A DNA stretch of 6,445 bases. Source: Betaproteobacteria bacterium. GTDB taxonomy: Bacteria > Pseudomonadota > Gammaproteobacteria > Burkholderiales > SG8-39. Within the stretch, counting starts at the first letter, position 1; each line of letters begins with the position of its first letter. The stretch spans positions 1 through 6,445 of the forward strand of contig JAABQT010000095.1 in the NCBI GenBank assembly GCA_011391295.1. Direction: 5' to 3'. Under the pieces are notes generated by a model. It was given only the letters and a program-made list of their open reading frames with translations. It was not told where the DNA came from and searched no databases. Below are positions 1-6,445 of the stretch, in pieces. The position numbers were made by a program, and so were the translations under genes.

Positions 1-319
1 GCTTGTTCTCCAGTCGGCGCGCGAACACCGTCATCTCTTTCTCGGCCTGCTTGTCGCCTTTGGCGCGCGCGGCCTCGATGCCTTGCGTCCAGGCCGCGTG
101 CGCCTGGTCCTCGCGGCCCGCGTCGGCGAGCGCCCGGCCCAGGGCCTTCCACGCCGCCGAGTACTTCGGGTCGCGCGCCACGGCCTCGCGCAACTGCGTC
201 AACGCCATCTCGAGATTGCCGGCCTTCAGGTGCTCGGTGCCCAGGGAGTAGCGCAGCAGCGCGCCGTCGCGCGGCGTGCCGAGCAGCTTTTCCAGGTTGG
301 CGATCAGCGGTGCGGGCAT
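1..319 (-). CDS. Small tetratricopeptide-repeat (TPR) protein, 3' end missing
   Basis: Reading the minus strand from the ATG at 319-317 gives 106 uninterrupted codons before the window ends, so the stop lies outside. Two TPR-like helical hairpins are visible: residues about 20-53 ([20 protein letters not shown], ending DPKY) and about 54-88 ([20 protein letters not shown], ending AARAKG). Both carry the typical A/G/Y/A spacing and the D-P turn after the first repeat. The tail (residues 89-106) is charged and helical. There is no signal peptide or membrane segment, so a cytoplasmic protein-interaction adaptor is likely; the partner is unknown. Family members of this type are short (about 110-120 residues), so probably only a few residues are missing. 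The gene is divergent from ridA with 43 bp between the start codons. No clear Shine-Dalgarno sequence precedes the ATG. The TPR fold is well supported; the biological role is not. Confidence 0.82.
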   Translation of the reverse strand, partial: MPAPLIANLEKLLGTPRDGALLRYSLGTEHLKAGNLEMALTQLREAVARDPKYSAAWKALGRALADAGREDQAHAAWTQGIEAARAKGDKQAEKEMTVFARRLENK

Positions 320-341
320 TTGGGCTAAGATGGGCAAGGCG

Positions 342-369
342 ATTGTAAACCCCACCCACGTCATGAAAA
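342..369 (-). promoter_or_regulatory. Possible sigma-70 promoter for the TPR gene
   Basis: On the minus strand TTTTCA (369-364) and TACAAT (347-342) are separated by 16 bp. They match the -35 consensus at 4 of 6 bases and the -10 consensus at 5 of 6. Transcription would begin near 335, leaving a leader of about 16 nt before the TPR start codon at 319. The -35 element would overlap the ridA start codon. This is pattern matching only, and such a match can arise by chance. I could not find a comparably good plus-strand promoter in the 43-bp spacer; the ridA promoter may lie within the TPR gene. Confidence 0.25.
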
Positions 370-740
370 CCGCGATCCACACCGCCGAGGCGCCCGCGGC
401 GATCGGCGCCTACTCGCAGGCGATCCGCGCCGGCGACACCGTGTACCTCTCGGGCCAGATCGGCCTGGACCCGAAAACCATGCAGCTGGTCGAAGGCATC
501 GACGCGCAGATCCAGCGCGTGTTCGCCAACCTCGCCGCGGTCGCCAAGGCCGCCGGCCTCGGACTGGAGCGCACGGTGCGCATGACCGTGTACCTCACCG
601 ACCTCGCGCACTTTGCCAGGGTCAACGAGATCATGGCGCAGCACCTCGGCAAGCCGTTCCCGGCGCGCGCGGCGCTCGGCGTCGCCAGCCTGCCGCGCGG
701 CGCGCTGGTCGAGATCGACGCCATCCTGCACGCCGGTTGA
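363..740 (+). CDS. ridA: RidA-family enamine/imine deaminase (2-iminobutanoate/2-iminopropanoate deaminase)
   Basis: The protein has 125 residues, the usual size of RidA (YjgF/YER057c/UK114 family). This cytoplasmic trimer hydrolyses reactive enamine/imine intermediates released by PLP enzymes such as threonine dehydratase. Family landmarks are present: the N-terminal GAYSQAI (residues 15-21), [11 protein letters not shown] (27-37), [10 protein letters not shown] (72-81) and the C-terminal signature [20 protein letters not shown] (99-118). By alignment with E. coli RidA, Y17, R102 and E117 match the active-site Tyr17, Arg105 and Glu120. The position of E. coli Cys107 is Ala104 here. The ATG at 363 is chosen because [20 protein letters not shown] matches the family N-terminus. 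In-frame upstream starts at 276 and 330 would add atypical residues. No Shine-Dalgarno sequence is obvious. The TGA stop overlaps the TTG start of recG. Orthologue-level function is likely, but other Rid subfamilies cannot be fully excluded. Confidence 0.93.
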   Translation: MKTAIHTAEAPAAIGAYSQAIRAGDTVYLSGQIGLDPKTMQLVEGIDAQIQRVFANLAAVAKAAGLGLERTVRMTVYLTDLAHFARVNEIMAQHLGKPFPARAALGVASLPRGALVEIDAILHAG

Positions 741-2743
741 AGCGCGAGCCGCCCGCCGCGACGGCAAGGAAACTCGCCCGGCTCGGCATCCGCTCGCGGC
801 GCGACCTGGTGCTGCACCTGCCGCTGCGCTACGAGGACGAGACGCACCTCACGCCCCTGGGCGAGGCGGCCGCGGGCGTGCCCGTGCTGGTGCAGGCGCC
901 GGTGCTGGGCACCGAAATTGCCTTCAGGCCCAAGCGGCAGCTGGTGGTGCGCTGCGAAGGCCTCGCGCTGCGCTTCCTCAATTTCTACGGCAGCCAGACC
1001 CGGCAGTTCGAACGCGCCATCGAGGAAGGATCGCAGGTGCGCGCGTACGGCGAAGTGAGGCCGGGGCGACAGGGCGCCGAAATGATCCATCCCCGCTATC
1101 GCATCGTCGCGCCGGGGGAGCCGCTGCCCTCGGCGCTCACCCCGGTCTACCCGACCACCAGCGGCCTCGGGCAGGCGACCTTGCGCAAGCTGGTGCTCGA
1201 GGCGCTGGCGCACGAAGCGATCGAGGACACGCTGCCGGCGGCGCTGCGAGAGCGCCTCGCGCTCGCGCCGCTGGAGGCCAGCGTCCGCCTGCTGCATGCG
1301 CCGCCGCCGGGCGCGGATGTCGCTGCGGCCTGGCGGCGGGTGAAATTCGACGAGCTGCTGGCGCAGCAGCTGCAGCTGCGCCTCGCCTACCGCAAGCGCC
1401 GCGCGCGCGATGCGCCGGCGCTGCCGGCGAACGGCCCGCTGCTGCGGCGTTTCCTCGGCAAGCTGCCGTTCCGGCTCACGCGCGCGCAGAGCCGGGTGAT
1501 GGCCGAGCTGCTGCGCGATCTCGCGCAGCCGCATCCGATGCAGCGCCTGCTGCAGGGCGATGTCGGCAGCGGCAAGACCATCGTCGCCGCGATCTGCTGC
1601 CTCGCCGCGGTGGATGCCGGCACGCAGGCGGCGGTGATGGCGCCCACCGAGATCCTCGCCGAGCAGCACTACCGCAAGTTCTCGTCCTGGCTCGCGCCGC
1701 TCGGGGTGGAGATCGCGTGGCTGCACGGCGCGCTGCCCGCCGCGGAGCGCAAGGCGGCGCGCAAGGCCATCGCCGCGGGGTCGGCGCACATCGCCATCGG
1801 CACCCAGGCGCTGTTCCAGGAGGGCGTCGAATTCGCGCGCCTCGCCCTGGCCATCGTCGACGAACAGCACCGCTTCGGCGTGAAGCAGCGCCTGGAGCTG
1901 CGCCGCAAGAGCGAGCGCGCCGCGGCGCACCAGCTGATGATGAGCGCGACGCCGATCCCGCGCACCCTGTCCATGACCTATCACGCCGACCTGGACGTCT
2001 CGGTGATCGACGAGCTGCCGCCGGGGAGAAAGCCGGTGACCACGCGCCTCGCGTCGGCCGCGCGCCGCGCCGAGGTGCTCGAGCGCATCCGCGCCGCCTG
2101 CGCCGACGGGCAGCAGGCCTACTGGGTGTGCCCGGTAATCGAGGAATCCCGCGACAAGGATCTGCAGGCCGCGCTCGATGCGTTCGAGGAGTTGCGGCGC
2201 GAGCTGCCGGCACTGAAGGTGGGATTGGTGCACGGGCGCCTGTCGCCGGCGGAAAAGGCGGGGGCAATGCAGGCGTTCGCGCTCGGGCAGACGCAGCTTC
2301 TGGTGTGCACCACGGTGATCGAGGTCGGCGTGGATGTGCCCAATGCCTCCCTGATGGTGATCGAGCACGCCGAGCGCTTCGGTCTGGCGCAACTGCACCA
2401 GCTGCGCGGGCGCATCGGCCGCGGCGCGCGCGCGAGCGACTGCATCCTGCTGTTCGTGGAGCCGCTGTCCGAGGCGGCGCGCTCGCGCCTCAAGGTGATC
2501 TACGAGAACGCCGATGGCTTCGCCATCGCCGAGGAGGACCTGCGCCTGCGCGGCCCTGGGGAATTCATGGGCGAGCGCCAGAGTGGCGAGCCGCTGCTGC
2601 GCTTTGCCGACCCGGTCGGGGACGCGGACCTCGCCGAAGCGGCGCGTGCCGCCGCCGAGGAACTGCTCGATGCCGACGAGGCGTTCGCGCGCAGCCACAT
2701 CGAGCGCTGGCTCGGCGCGCGCGCCGAGTACCCCAGGGTCTAG
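737..2743 (+). CDS. recG: ATP-dependent DNA helicase RecG
   Basis: RecG is a cytoplasmic superfamily 2 translocase that reverses stalled replication forks and processes branched recombination and R-loop intermediates. The 668-residue product is collinear with E. coli RecG (693 aa). The N-terminal wedge/OB region begins at LHLPLRYED (26-34) and continues through [10 protein letters not shown] and TPVYPTT. Helicase motifs follow in order: Walker A GDVGSGKT (274-281), Walker B DEQH (375-378), motif [11 protein letters not shown] (403-410), motif [14 protein letters not shown] (from 525) and motif [11 protein letters not shown] (555-563). All key residues are intact. The only plausible start is TTG at 737: no ATG, GTG or TTG occurs in frame for a long stretch upstream. 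This start leaves the protein about 12 residues shorter at the N-terminus than E. coli RecG. The TTGA overlap with the ridA stop, and the lack of a Shine-Dalgarno sequence, imply translational coupling to ridA. Identity is secure; the exact start is less so. Confidence 0.96.
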   Translation: MKREPPAATARKLARLGIRSRRDLVLHLPLRYEDETHLTPLGEAAAGVPVLVQAPVLGTEIAFRPKRQLVVRCEGLALRFLNFYGSQTRQFERAIEEGSQVRAYGEVRPGRQGAEMIHPRYRIVAPGEPLPSALTPVYPTTSGLGQATLRKLVLEALAHEAIEDTLPAALRERLALAPLEASVRLLHAPPPGADVAAAWRRVKFDELLAQQLQLRLAYRKRRARDAPALPANGPLLRRFLGKLPFRLTRAQSRVMAELLRDLAQPHPMQRLLQGDVGSGKTIVAAICCLAAVDAGTQAAVMAPTEILAEQHYRKFSSWLAPLGVEIAWLHGALPAAERKAARKAIAAGSAHIAIGTQALFQEGVEFARLALAIVDEQHRFGVKQRLELRRKSERAAAHQLMMSATPIPRTLSMTYHADLDVSVIDELPPGRKPVTTRLASAARRAEVLERIRAACADGQQAYWVCPVIEESRDKDLQAALDAFEELRRELPALKVGLVHGRLSPAEKAGAMQAFALGQTQLLVCTTVIEVGVDVPNASLMVIEHAERFGLAQLHQLRGRIGRGARASDCILLFVEPLSEAARSRLKVIYENADGFAIAEEDLRLRGPGEFMGERQSGEPLLRFADPVGDADLAEAARAAAEELLDADEAFARSHIERWLGARAEYPRV

Positions 2744-2765
2744 AGGCGCAGGCTAAACTGTGGCG

Positions 2766-3638
2766 ATGAACTGGGCCTTGGTCGAACAGCGGATCGACGC
2801 CTACGAGCGGCTGTTGCGGCTGGACAAGCCGATCGGCACGCTGCTCCTGCTCTGGCCGACGCTGTGGGCGTTGTGGCTCGCCGCGCACGGCCTGCCGCCG
2901 GTGGAAATCATCGCCATCTTCTGCGTCGGCACGCTGCTCATGCGCTCGGCGGGCTGCGCGGTGAACGACTATTTCGACCGCCGCTTCGACGCGCAGGTCG
3001 CGCGCACGCGCGACCGCCCGCTTGCCGCGGGCGAGATCCGGCCCGCAGAGGCCCTGGTGCTGGCGGCGCTGCTCGCCGCGGCCGCGTTCGGCCTGGTGCT
3101 GATGCTCAACCGGCTGGCGCTCACGCTCTCCGTCGTCGCGCTCGCCATCGCCCTGACCTACCCGCTCACCAAGCGTTTCTTCGTCCTGCCGCAGCTGTAC
3201 CTCGGGGTGGCCTTCGGCTTCGGCATCCCCATGGCCTACGCGGTGCTGCAGAATCGCCTGCCCGCGGAGTGCTGGGTGCTGCTCGGCGCAAATATCTGCT
3301 ACGCCTTCGCCTACGACACCGAGTACGCGATGGTGGATCGCGACGACGATGCGGGCATCGGCATGCGCACCTCCGCGCTGACGCTCGGGCGCTACGACGT
3401 TGCGGGCGTGATGGCGGGCTACGCGGGCATGCTGCTGCTGCTCGCCGCGGTCGGCGTGATGCGCAACCTTTCCTGGCCCTTTTACGCGGGACTGGCGCTC
3501 GCCGGCGCGCTGATGGGATATCATTTCCTCCTCATACGCGAGCGCTCGCGCGAAGGCTGCTTCAAGGCCTTTCGCCACAACAACTGGGTGGGCGCCGCAG
3601 TGTTCGGCGGCATCGTTTCCGCATACGCCATTAGATGA
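2766..3638 (+). CDS. ubiA: 4-hydroxybenzoate octaprenyltransferase UbiA
   Basis: UbiA is an integral inner-membrane prenyltransferase that attaches the polyprenyl tail to 4-hydroxybenzoate in ubiquinone synthesis. The 290-residue protein has the usual length and a polytopic hydrophobic profile. Both Mg-diphosphate-binding aspartate motifs are present: NDYFDRRFD (residues 67-75), followed by ARTRDRPLAAGEI, and DTEYAMVDRDDD (184-195). The N-terminal LDKPIGTLLLLWPTLWALW and the second motif closely resemble E. coli UbiA (DTQYAMVDRDDD). I chose ATG at 2766. A GTG at 2760 is in frame and would add only two residues (MA). The AGAGG at 2742-2746 is poorly spaced for either start, so the choice is not firm. 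recG ends 22 bp upstream. The gene's TGA stop overlaps the next gene's ATG (ATGA at 3635-3638). The downstream ubiD acts directly after it in the pathway. Confidence 0.95.
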   Translation: MNWALVEQRIDAYERLLRLDKPIGTLLLLWPTLWALWLAAHGLPPVEIIAIFCVGTLLMRSAGCAVNDYFDRRFDAQVARTRDRPLAAGEIRPAEALVLAALLAAAAFGLVLMLNRLALTLSVVALAIALTYPLTKRFFVLPQLYLGVAFGFGIPMAYAVLQNRLPAECWVLLGANICYAFAYDTEYAMVDRDDDAGIGMRTSALTLGRYDVAGVMAGYAGMLLLLAAVGVMRNLSWPFYAGLALAGALMGYHFLLIRERSREGCFKAFRHNNWVGAAVFGGIVSAYAIR

Positions 3639-4168
3639 GCCTGTCGACCGAAACTCCGATCGTCACTTTCAATTTCGCCTCCGGACCGCTGCGCGGCACG
3701 GAATTGTCGCTCTACGCCTCGCGCCTGCTGCACCACGGCGTGGGATACATGGAGAGCGTTCCCCTGGCCGCCGTCGCCGCAGTGCGCGTTTCCTACGAGC
3801 GCCACGAGCAGCGCATCGGCGGGGGTGTGGCGCTGATGCTGGTGGCGCTGGCGCTATATGCCGCGTCCGGGCCGCTGCGCGATTTCGCCGCGACTGCCGC
3901 GGCCGAGGTGGCCGGGGGCCAGTCCATCGGCGAATTGCTGCGCGGCGCTCTGCGCGCGCTCGAGGCCTTCGCCGCCTTGCTGCCGGTGGCGGCTTTCGCC
4001 TGCTTTGCCGGCGGGGCGGCGATGATCGTGTTCGGCTGGATCGGCACCACCACGCTCGTCCTCATGCTGCCTGCGGCGGAGCGTGCCTACCCGGTGCGCG
4101 GCCAGAACCGCGCGCTGCTCGATTTCTCCGAGCTGCTCGCCGAGCGCGTGGCCAAGCGCGCGCCCTGA
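3635..4168 (+). CDS. Uncharacterised two-helix membrane protein between ubiA and ubiD
   Basis: The 177-residue product was not recognised as a named family. An amphipathic N-terminal part (residues 1-60) contains beta-strand-like stretches ([20 protein letters not shown], then [20 protein letters not shown]). Two hydrophobic segments follow, at about 62-78 and 111-137, separated by a polar loop (80-110). A C-terminal part (139-177) has one strand-like stretch, [17 protein letters not shown], then the helix [16 protein letters not shown]. Strands, a transmembrane pair, another strand and a closing helix resemble bacterial PH-like domains interrupted by a membrane hairpin; that is my inference and needs structural support. 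No signal peptide, catalytic motif or metal-binding pattern is seen. Translation is probably coupled, because its ATG overlaps the ubiA stop and only one base separates its TGA from the ubiD GTG. Position suggests, but does not show, a link to membrane-associated ubiquinone synthesis. Confidence 0.85.
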   Translation: MSLSTETPIVTFNFASGPLRGTELSLYASRLLHHGVGYMESVPLAAVAAVRVSYERHEQRIGGGVALMLVALALYAASGPLRDFAATAAAEVAGGQSIGELLRGALRALEAFAALLPVAAFACFAGGAAMIVFGWIGTTTLVLMLPAAERAYPVRGQNRALLDFSELLAERVAKRAP

Positions 4169-4169
4169 C

Positions 4170-5666
4170 GTGCATTACGCGGACCTGCGCGAGTTCCTCG
4201 GCAAGCTGGAGGCGCTGGGCGGGCTGAAGCGCATCGGCGCGCCGGTGTCCCCGAACCTGGAGATGACCGAGGTCTGCGACCGCGTGCTGCGCGCGGGCGG
4301 GCCGGCGCTCCTGTTCGAGCGGCCCGCGGGCTACGCCGATCCCGCCATGCCGGTGCTCGGCAACCTGTTCGGCACCGTGGAGCGCATTGCCCTGGCGATG
4401 GGCGTGGAGGCGGGCGTAGACCCCACGCCCGCCTTACGGGATATCGGGCGATTGCTCGCCGCGCTGCGCGAGCCTGATGCGCCCAGGAGCCTGCGCGAGG
4501 TCGCGCAGAAGCTGCCGCAGTTGGCGCGCCTGGCGGGCAAGGTGTTCGACATGGCTCCAAAGACGGTGTCGTCCGCGCCCTGCCAGGAGACGTTGTGGGA
4601 GGGCAAGGACGTGGACCTCTCGCGCCTGCCGGTGCAGACCTGCTGGCCGGGCGACGCGGGGCCGCTCATCACCTGGGGCCTGACAGTCACGCGCGGGCCG
4701 CTCAAGGCGCGCCAGAACCTCGGCATTTACCGCCAGCAGGTGATCGGACCGAACCGCGTCATCCTGCGCTGGCTCGCGCACCGAGGCGGCGCGCTGGATT
4801 TCCGCGACCATCAGATGGCGCACCCGGGCCAGCCGTTTCCCGTCGCCGTGGCGCTGGGCGCCGATCCGGCAACCACGCTTGCCGCGGTGACGCCGGTGCC
4901 CGATACCCTGGGCGAATACCAGTTTGCGGGACTGCTGCGCGGCGCGCGCACCGAGCTGGTGAAATGCATCGGCAGCGACCTGCAGGTGCCTGCGCGCGCG
5001 GAAATCGTGCTCGAAGGCGCGATTCAGCCCGGGGACATGGCGCTCGAAGGCCCGCACGGGGACCATACCGGTTACTACAACGAAGCCGAGCAATTCCCGG
5101 TGCTCACGGTGGAGCGCATCACCCTGCGGCGCGACCCCATCTACCATTCCACCTACACCGGCAAGCCGCCCGACGAACCGGCGATGCTCGGCGTGGCGCT
5201 GAACGAAGTGTTCGTGCCGCTGCTCTCCAGGCAATTCCCGGAGATCGCGGACTTCTACCTGCCGCCCGAGGGCTGTTCGTATCGTCTTGCAGTGGCGAGC
5301 CTGAAGAAACAGTACCCGGGGCATGCCAAGCGCGTGATGTTCGGCATCTGGAGCTTCCTGCGCCAGTTCATGTACACCAAGTTCATCGTGGTGGTGGACG
5401 AGGACATCGACATCCGCGACTGGAAGGAAGTGGTGTGGGCCATCAGCACGCGTGTCGATCCCGCGCGCGACACGCTGATCGTCGAGAACACGCCGATCGA
5501 TTATCTCGACTTCGCCAGCCCGGTGGCGGGCCTGGGCTCCAAGATGGGCATCGATGCGACTTCCAAATGGCCGGGCGAAACCTCCCGCACCTGGGGCCGG
5601 CCGATCGCCATGGACGATGCGGTGAAAAAGAAGGTGGACGCGATGTGGAAGGAACTGAAACTTTAA
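4170..5666 (+). CDS. ubiD: 4-hydroxy-3-polyprenylbenzoate decarboxylase UbiD
   Basis: UbiD uses prenylated FMN (made by UbiX, not in this window) and a divalent metal to decarboxylate the UbiA product. The 498-residue protein matches E. coli UbiD (497 aa) along its length. Conserved blocks include [30 protein letters not shown] (181-190), [10 protein letters not shown] (201-210), [11 protein letters not shown] (from 248), [13 protein letters not shown] (293-305), [20 protein letters not shown] and the C-terminal [18 protein letters not shown]. By family analogy N183 and E249 are metal ligands, and R181, E293 and D298 form the catalytic Arg-acid-acid set. The start is GTG at 4170, giving M(V)HYADLREFL, which matches family N-termini. 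An upstream in-frame start at 4083 would only add the out-of-frame reading of the previous gene. No Shine-Dalgarno sequence is visible, so coupling to the upstream gene is likely. The TAA stop lies in the left terminal repeat of the inserted element. Confidence 0.97.
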   Translation: MHYADLREFLGKLEALGGLKRIGAPVSPNLEMTEVCDRVLRAGGPALLFERPAGYADPAMPVLGNLFGTVERIALAMGVEAGVDPTPALRDIGRLLAALREPDAPRSLREVAQKLPQLARLAGKVFDMAPKTVSSAPCQETLWEGKDVDLSRLPVQTCWPGDAGPLITWGLTVTRGPLKARQNLGIYRQQVIGPNRVILRWLAHRGGALDFRDHQMAHPGQPFPVAVALGADPATTLAAVTPVPDTLGEYQFAGLLRGARTELVKCIGSDLQVPARAEIVLEGAIQPGDMALEGPHGDHTGYYNEAEQFPVLTVERITLRRDPIYHSTYTGKPPDEPAMLGVALNEVFVPLLSRQFPEIADFYLPPEGCSYRLAVASLKKQYPGHAKRVMFGIWSFLRQFMYTKFIVVVDEDIDIRDWKEVVWAISTRVDPARDTLIVENTPIDYLDFASPVAGLGSKMGIDATSKWPGETSRTWGRPIAMDDAVKKKVDAMWKELKL

Positions 5667-5694
5667 ATGGGGACAGACCTCATTTTTCTCATTT
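5664..5694 (+). repeat. Left terminal inverted repeat, 31 bp
   Basis: It is perfectly complementary to 5865-5895, and pairing fails immediately on both sides (5663 against 5896, and 5695 against 5864). It begins TAAATGGGGACAGACCTC and ends TTTCTCATTT. Its first three bases are the ubiD stop codon. Confidence 0.93.
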
Positions 5695-5766
5695 GCGAAG
5701 TCGCGTTGCAGCCCCGAAAGGCCAAGCGCCACTTACAGGTCGGAGCCTCCGCTCGCATCACCATGA

Positions 5767-5813
5767 TCTCCGCTTTTCCGGCCCGGAGATTCATCGGGCC
5801 AGAAAAGCGGAGA
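5767..5813 (+). terminator. Internal hairpin of the element, possible terminator for the ubiD operon
   Basis: Arms 5767-5785 and 5795-5813 pair at 18 of 19 positions (the one mismatch is C5779 against A5801) around a 9-nt loop at 5786-5794. The loop-proximal part is GC-rich (GGCCCG/CGGGCC). On the plus strand the stem is followed after three bases by TTTT (5817-5820), which could make it a weak intrinsic terminator about 100 bp after ubiD. On the minus strand no T-run follows, so it is less likely to end phaZ transcription. The hairpin is directly visible; terminator activity is inferred. It may instead be a structural feature of the mobile element. Confidence 0.4.
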
Positions 5814-5864
5814 CCGTTTTGAAAACCTCCGCTTAAGGCCGATGCCCACACCGTCTTGAGTTGT

Positions 5865-5895
5865 AAATGAGAAAAATGAGGTCTGTCCCCATTTA
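5865..5895 (-). repeat. Right terminal inverted repeat, 31 bp
   Basis: It is the exact reverse complement of 5664-5694. Its last three bases (TTA on the plus strand) are the TAA stop codon of the minus-strand PHA depolymerase gene. Confidence 0.93.
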
Positions 5896-6445
5896 GGCGG
5901 CGCGGATGAAGTCCCTGACTCTGGGGTAGATGGTTTCGCGCCAGCGGCGGCCGCTGAAGATGCCGTAGTGGCCGACGCGCGGCGCGAGGTAGTGGCTGCG
6001 CCGCTCGCGCGGGATGTTCAGGCACAGCAGGTGCGCGGCCTCGGTCTGGCCGTTGCCCGAGATGTCGTCGAGTTCGCCCTCGATGGTGAGCAGCGCCGTG
6101 GCGCGGATGTTCTGCGGGCGCACCAGCTGCTCGCGGATGAACATGCGCCCCTTGGGCAGCGCGAAGTCCTGGAACACCGCCTTCACCGTGTCGAGGTAGT
6201 ACTCGGCGGGAAGATCCATCACCGCGTTGTACTCGTCGTAGAACTCGCGATGCCGGTCGGCCGAGTCGTCGTCGTTCGCAATCAGGTGGTTGAAGTATTC
6301 CCAGTGCGCATCCAGGTGGCGATCGGGGTTCATCGCCACGAAGCCCATGTGCTGCAGGAATCCCGGGTAGACGCGGCGCATGTAGCCGGGATACCTGGGC
6401 GGCACGCGCTGGATGACGTTGCGCTCGAACCAGGAGAACGGCCGG
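5893..6445 (-). CDS. phaZ: Intracellular polyhydroxyalkanoate depolymerase PhaZ, C-terminal part
   Basis: The minus strand encodes 183 residues plus TAA (5895-5893). The open frame continues past the right edge (RPFSWFERNVIQRVPPRYPG is the first visible stretch), so the GTG at 6405 is internal and not the start. The protein resembles Ralstonia-type intracellular PHA/PHB depolymerases (about 400-420 aa), alpha/beta-hydrolase-like enzymes that release hydroxyalkanoates from stored granules. Visible blocks are RRVYPGFLQHMGFVAMNPDR, FYDEYNAVMDLPAEYYLDTV, TIEGELDDISGNGQT, VGHYGIFSGRRW and IYPRVRDFI. The first Asp of LDDISG (6069-6067) and the His of VGHYG (5970-5968) are 33 residues apart. This equals the Asp355-His388 spacing of the Ralstonia eutropha catalytic triad. 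The nucleophilic Cys would lie upstream, outside the window. The gene is convergent with ubiD; its stop codon is inside the right terminal repeat, yet the C-terminus ends where homologues normally end. Confidence 0.93.
   Translation of the reverse strand, partial: RPFSWFERNVIQRVPPRYPGYMRRVYPGFLQHMGFVAMNPDRHLDAHWEYFNHLIANDDDSADRHREFYDEYNAVMDLPAEYYLDTVKAVFQDFALPKGRMFIREQLVRPQNIRATALLTIEGELDDISGNGQTEAAHLLCLNIPRERRSHYLAPRVGHYGIFSGRRWRETIYPRVRDFIRAA

Larger units (their letters stand above)
5664..5895. mobile_element. MITE-like non-autonomous palindromic element between ubiD and phaZ
   Basis: This 232-bp block is bounded by perfect 31-bp inverted repeats and contains no credible gene. It is visibly richer in A and T than the flanking genes (the terminal repeats have 11 G/C in 31). 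The outer ends read TAAATGGGGACAGACC inward. If the outermost TA on each side is a target-site duplication, the core is 5666-5893. TA duplications are typical of IS630/mariner-like elements and their MITEs, such as neisserial Correia elements. Ends of the GGGGACAGACC type also recall, from memory, repeats near Y1 (REP-associated) transposase genes in proteobacteria, which make no target duplication. The parent transposase family is therefore undecided. An internal imperfect hairpin (5767-5813) and short repeats of CTCCGCT (in 5747-5754, 5767-5774 and 5826-5833) give it more structure. No transposase is in the window, so mobility in trans is inferred. Confidence 0.72.

Noticed and set aside
276..362. 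Upstream ridA starts at 276 or 330
   Set aside because: They would add residues not found in RidA, and the 276 start would overlap the divergent TPR gene; the ATG at 363 matches the family N-terminus.
320..362. A sigma-70 promoter for ridA based on TAAGAT at 326-331
   Set aside because: No acceptable -35 element lies 16-18 bp upstream, so the match is not distinguishable from chance.
410..2698. A 762-codon open frame on the minus strand, antisense to ridA and recG
   Set aside because: The composition is dominated by Arg, Gln, His, Ala and Leu with no recognisable domain, and it lies opposite unmistakable ridA and recG. Long antisense frames are expected in high-GC coding DNA.
613..2769. A 718-codon plus-strand frame overlapping ridA and recG
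   Set aside because: It is an Arg/Ala/Gly-rich out-of-frame reading of recG with no motif; the recG frame carries all helicase motifs.
4083..4169. An extended N-terminus for UbiD starting at 4083
   Set aside because: The extra 29 residues are an out-of-frame reading of the preceding gene and are not seen in UbiD; GTG at 4170 gives the family N-terminus and length.
4434..5732. A 432-codon minus-strand frame opposite ubiD
   Set aside because: Arg/His-rich shadow of ubiD without any family signature; it also crosses into the inserted element.
5664..5895. The paired 31-mers as a CRISPR or a structured RNA gene
   Set aside because: There are only two copies, they are inverted rather than directly repeated, and they enclose no spacer array. 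No known riboswitch or ncRNA pattern is recognised.
5663..6025. A 120-codon minus-strand frame running from the phaZ region through the element
   Set aside because: Over phaZ it reads the wrong frame, and over the element it translates the palindromic repeats; there is no domain or ribosome-binding signal.

Overview
The window is about 6.4 kb of compact, GC-rich chromosome. Family resemblances (RecG, UbiA, UbiD, an intracellular PHA depolymerase) and gene content (ubiquinone synthesis plus polyhydroxyalkanoate turnover) suggest a betaproteobacterium. The order or genus cannot be fixed from the sequence alone. No tRNA, rRNA or CRISPR array was seen.

Layout: (1) Positions 1-319, minus strand: the N-terminal 106 codons of a small TPR protein that runs off the left edge. 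(2) A 43-bp divergent spacer. (3) Positions 363-5666, plus strand: five tightly packed genes, ridA - recG - ubiA - membrane protein - ubiD. ridA/recG overlap as TTGA, ubiA/membrane protein overlap as ATGA, one base separates the membrane protein from ubiD, and only about 22 bp separate recG and ubiA. This looks like one translationally coupled transcription unit. (4) Positions 5664-5895: a 232-bp AT-richer element with perfect 31-bp terminal inverted repeats and a strong internal hairpin, which looks like a non-autonomous (MITE-like) element. (5) Positions 5893-6445, minus strand: the C-terminal 183 residues of an intracellular polyhydroxyalkanoate depolymerase, convergent with ubiD and running off the right edge.

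Function: UbiA prenylates 4-hydroxybenzoate and UbiD decarboxylates the product, two consecutive steps of ubiquinone synthesis. The membrane protein between them has no recognised function. RecG (fork reversal and recombination) and RidA (enamine/imine deaminase) are housekeeping genes that share the unit.

Most of the window is ordinary core genome. The unusual part is the MITE-like element. Its two ends supply the TAA stop codons of both flanking convergent genes. Removing it with one copy of a presumed TA target duplication restores a site in which the two stop codons overlap and both proteins keep exactly the same C-termini.
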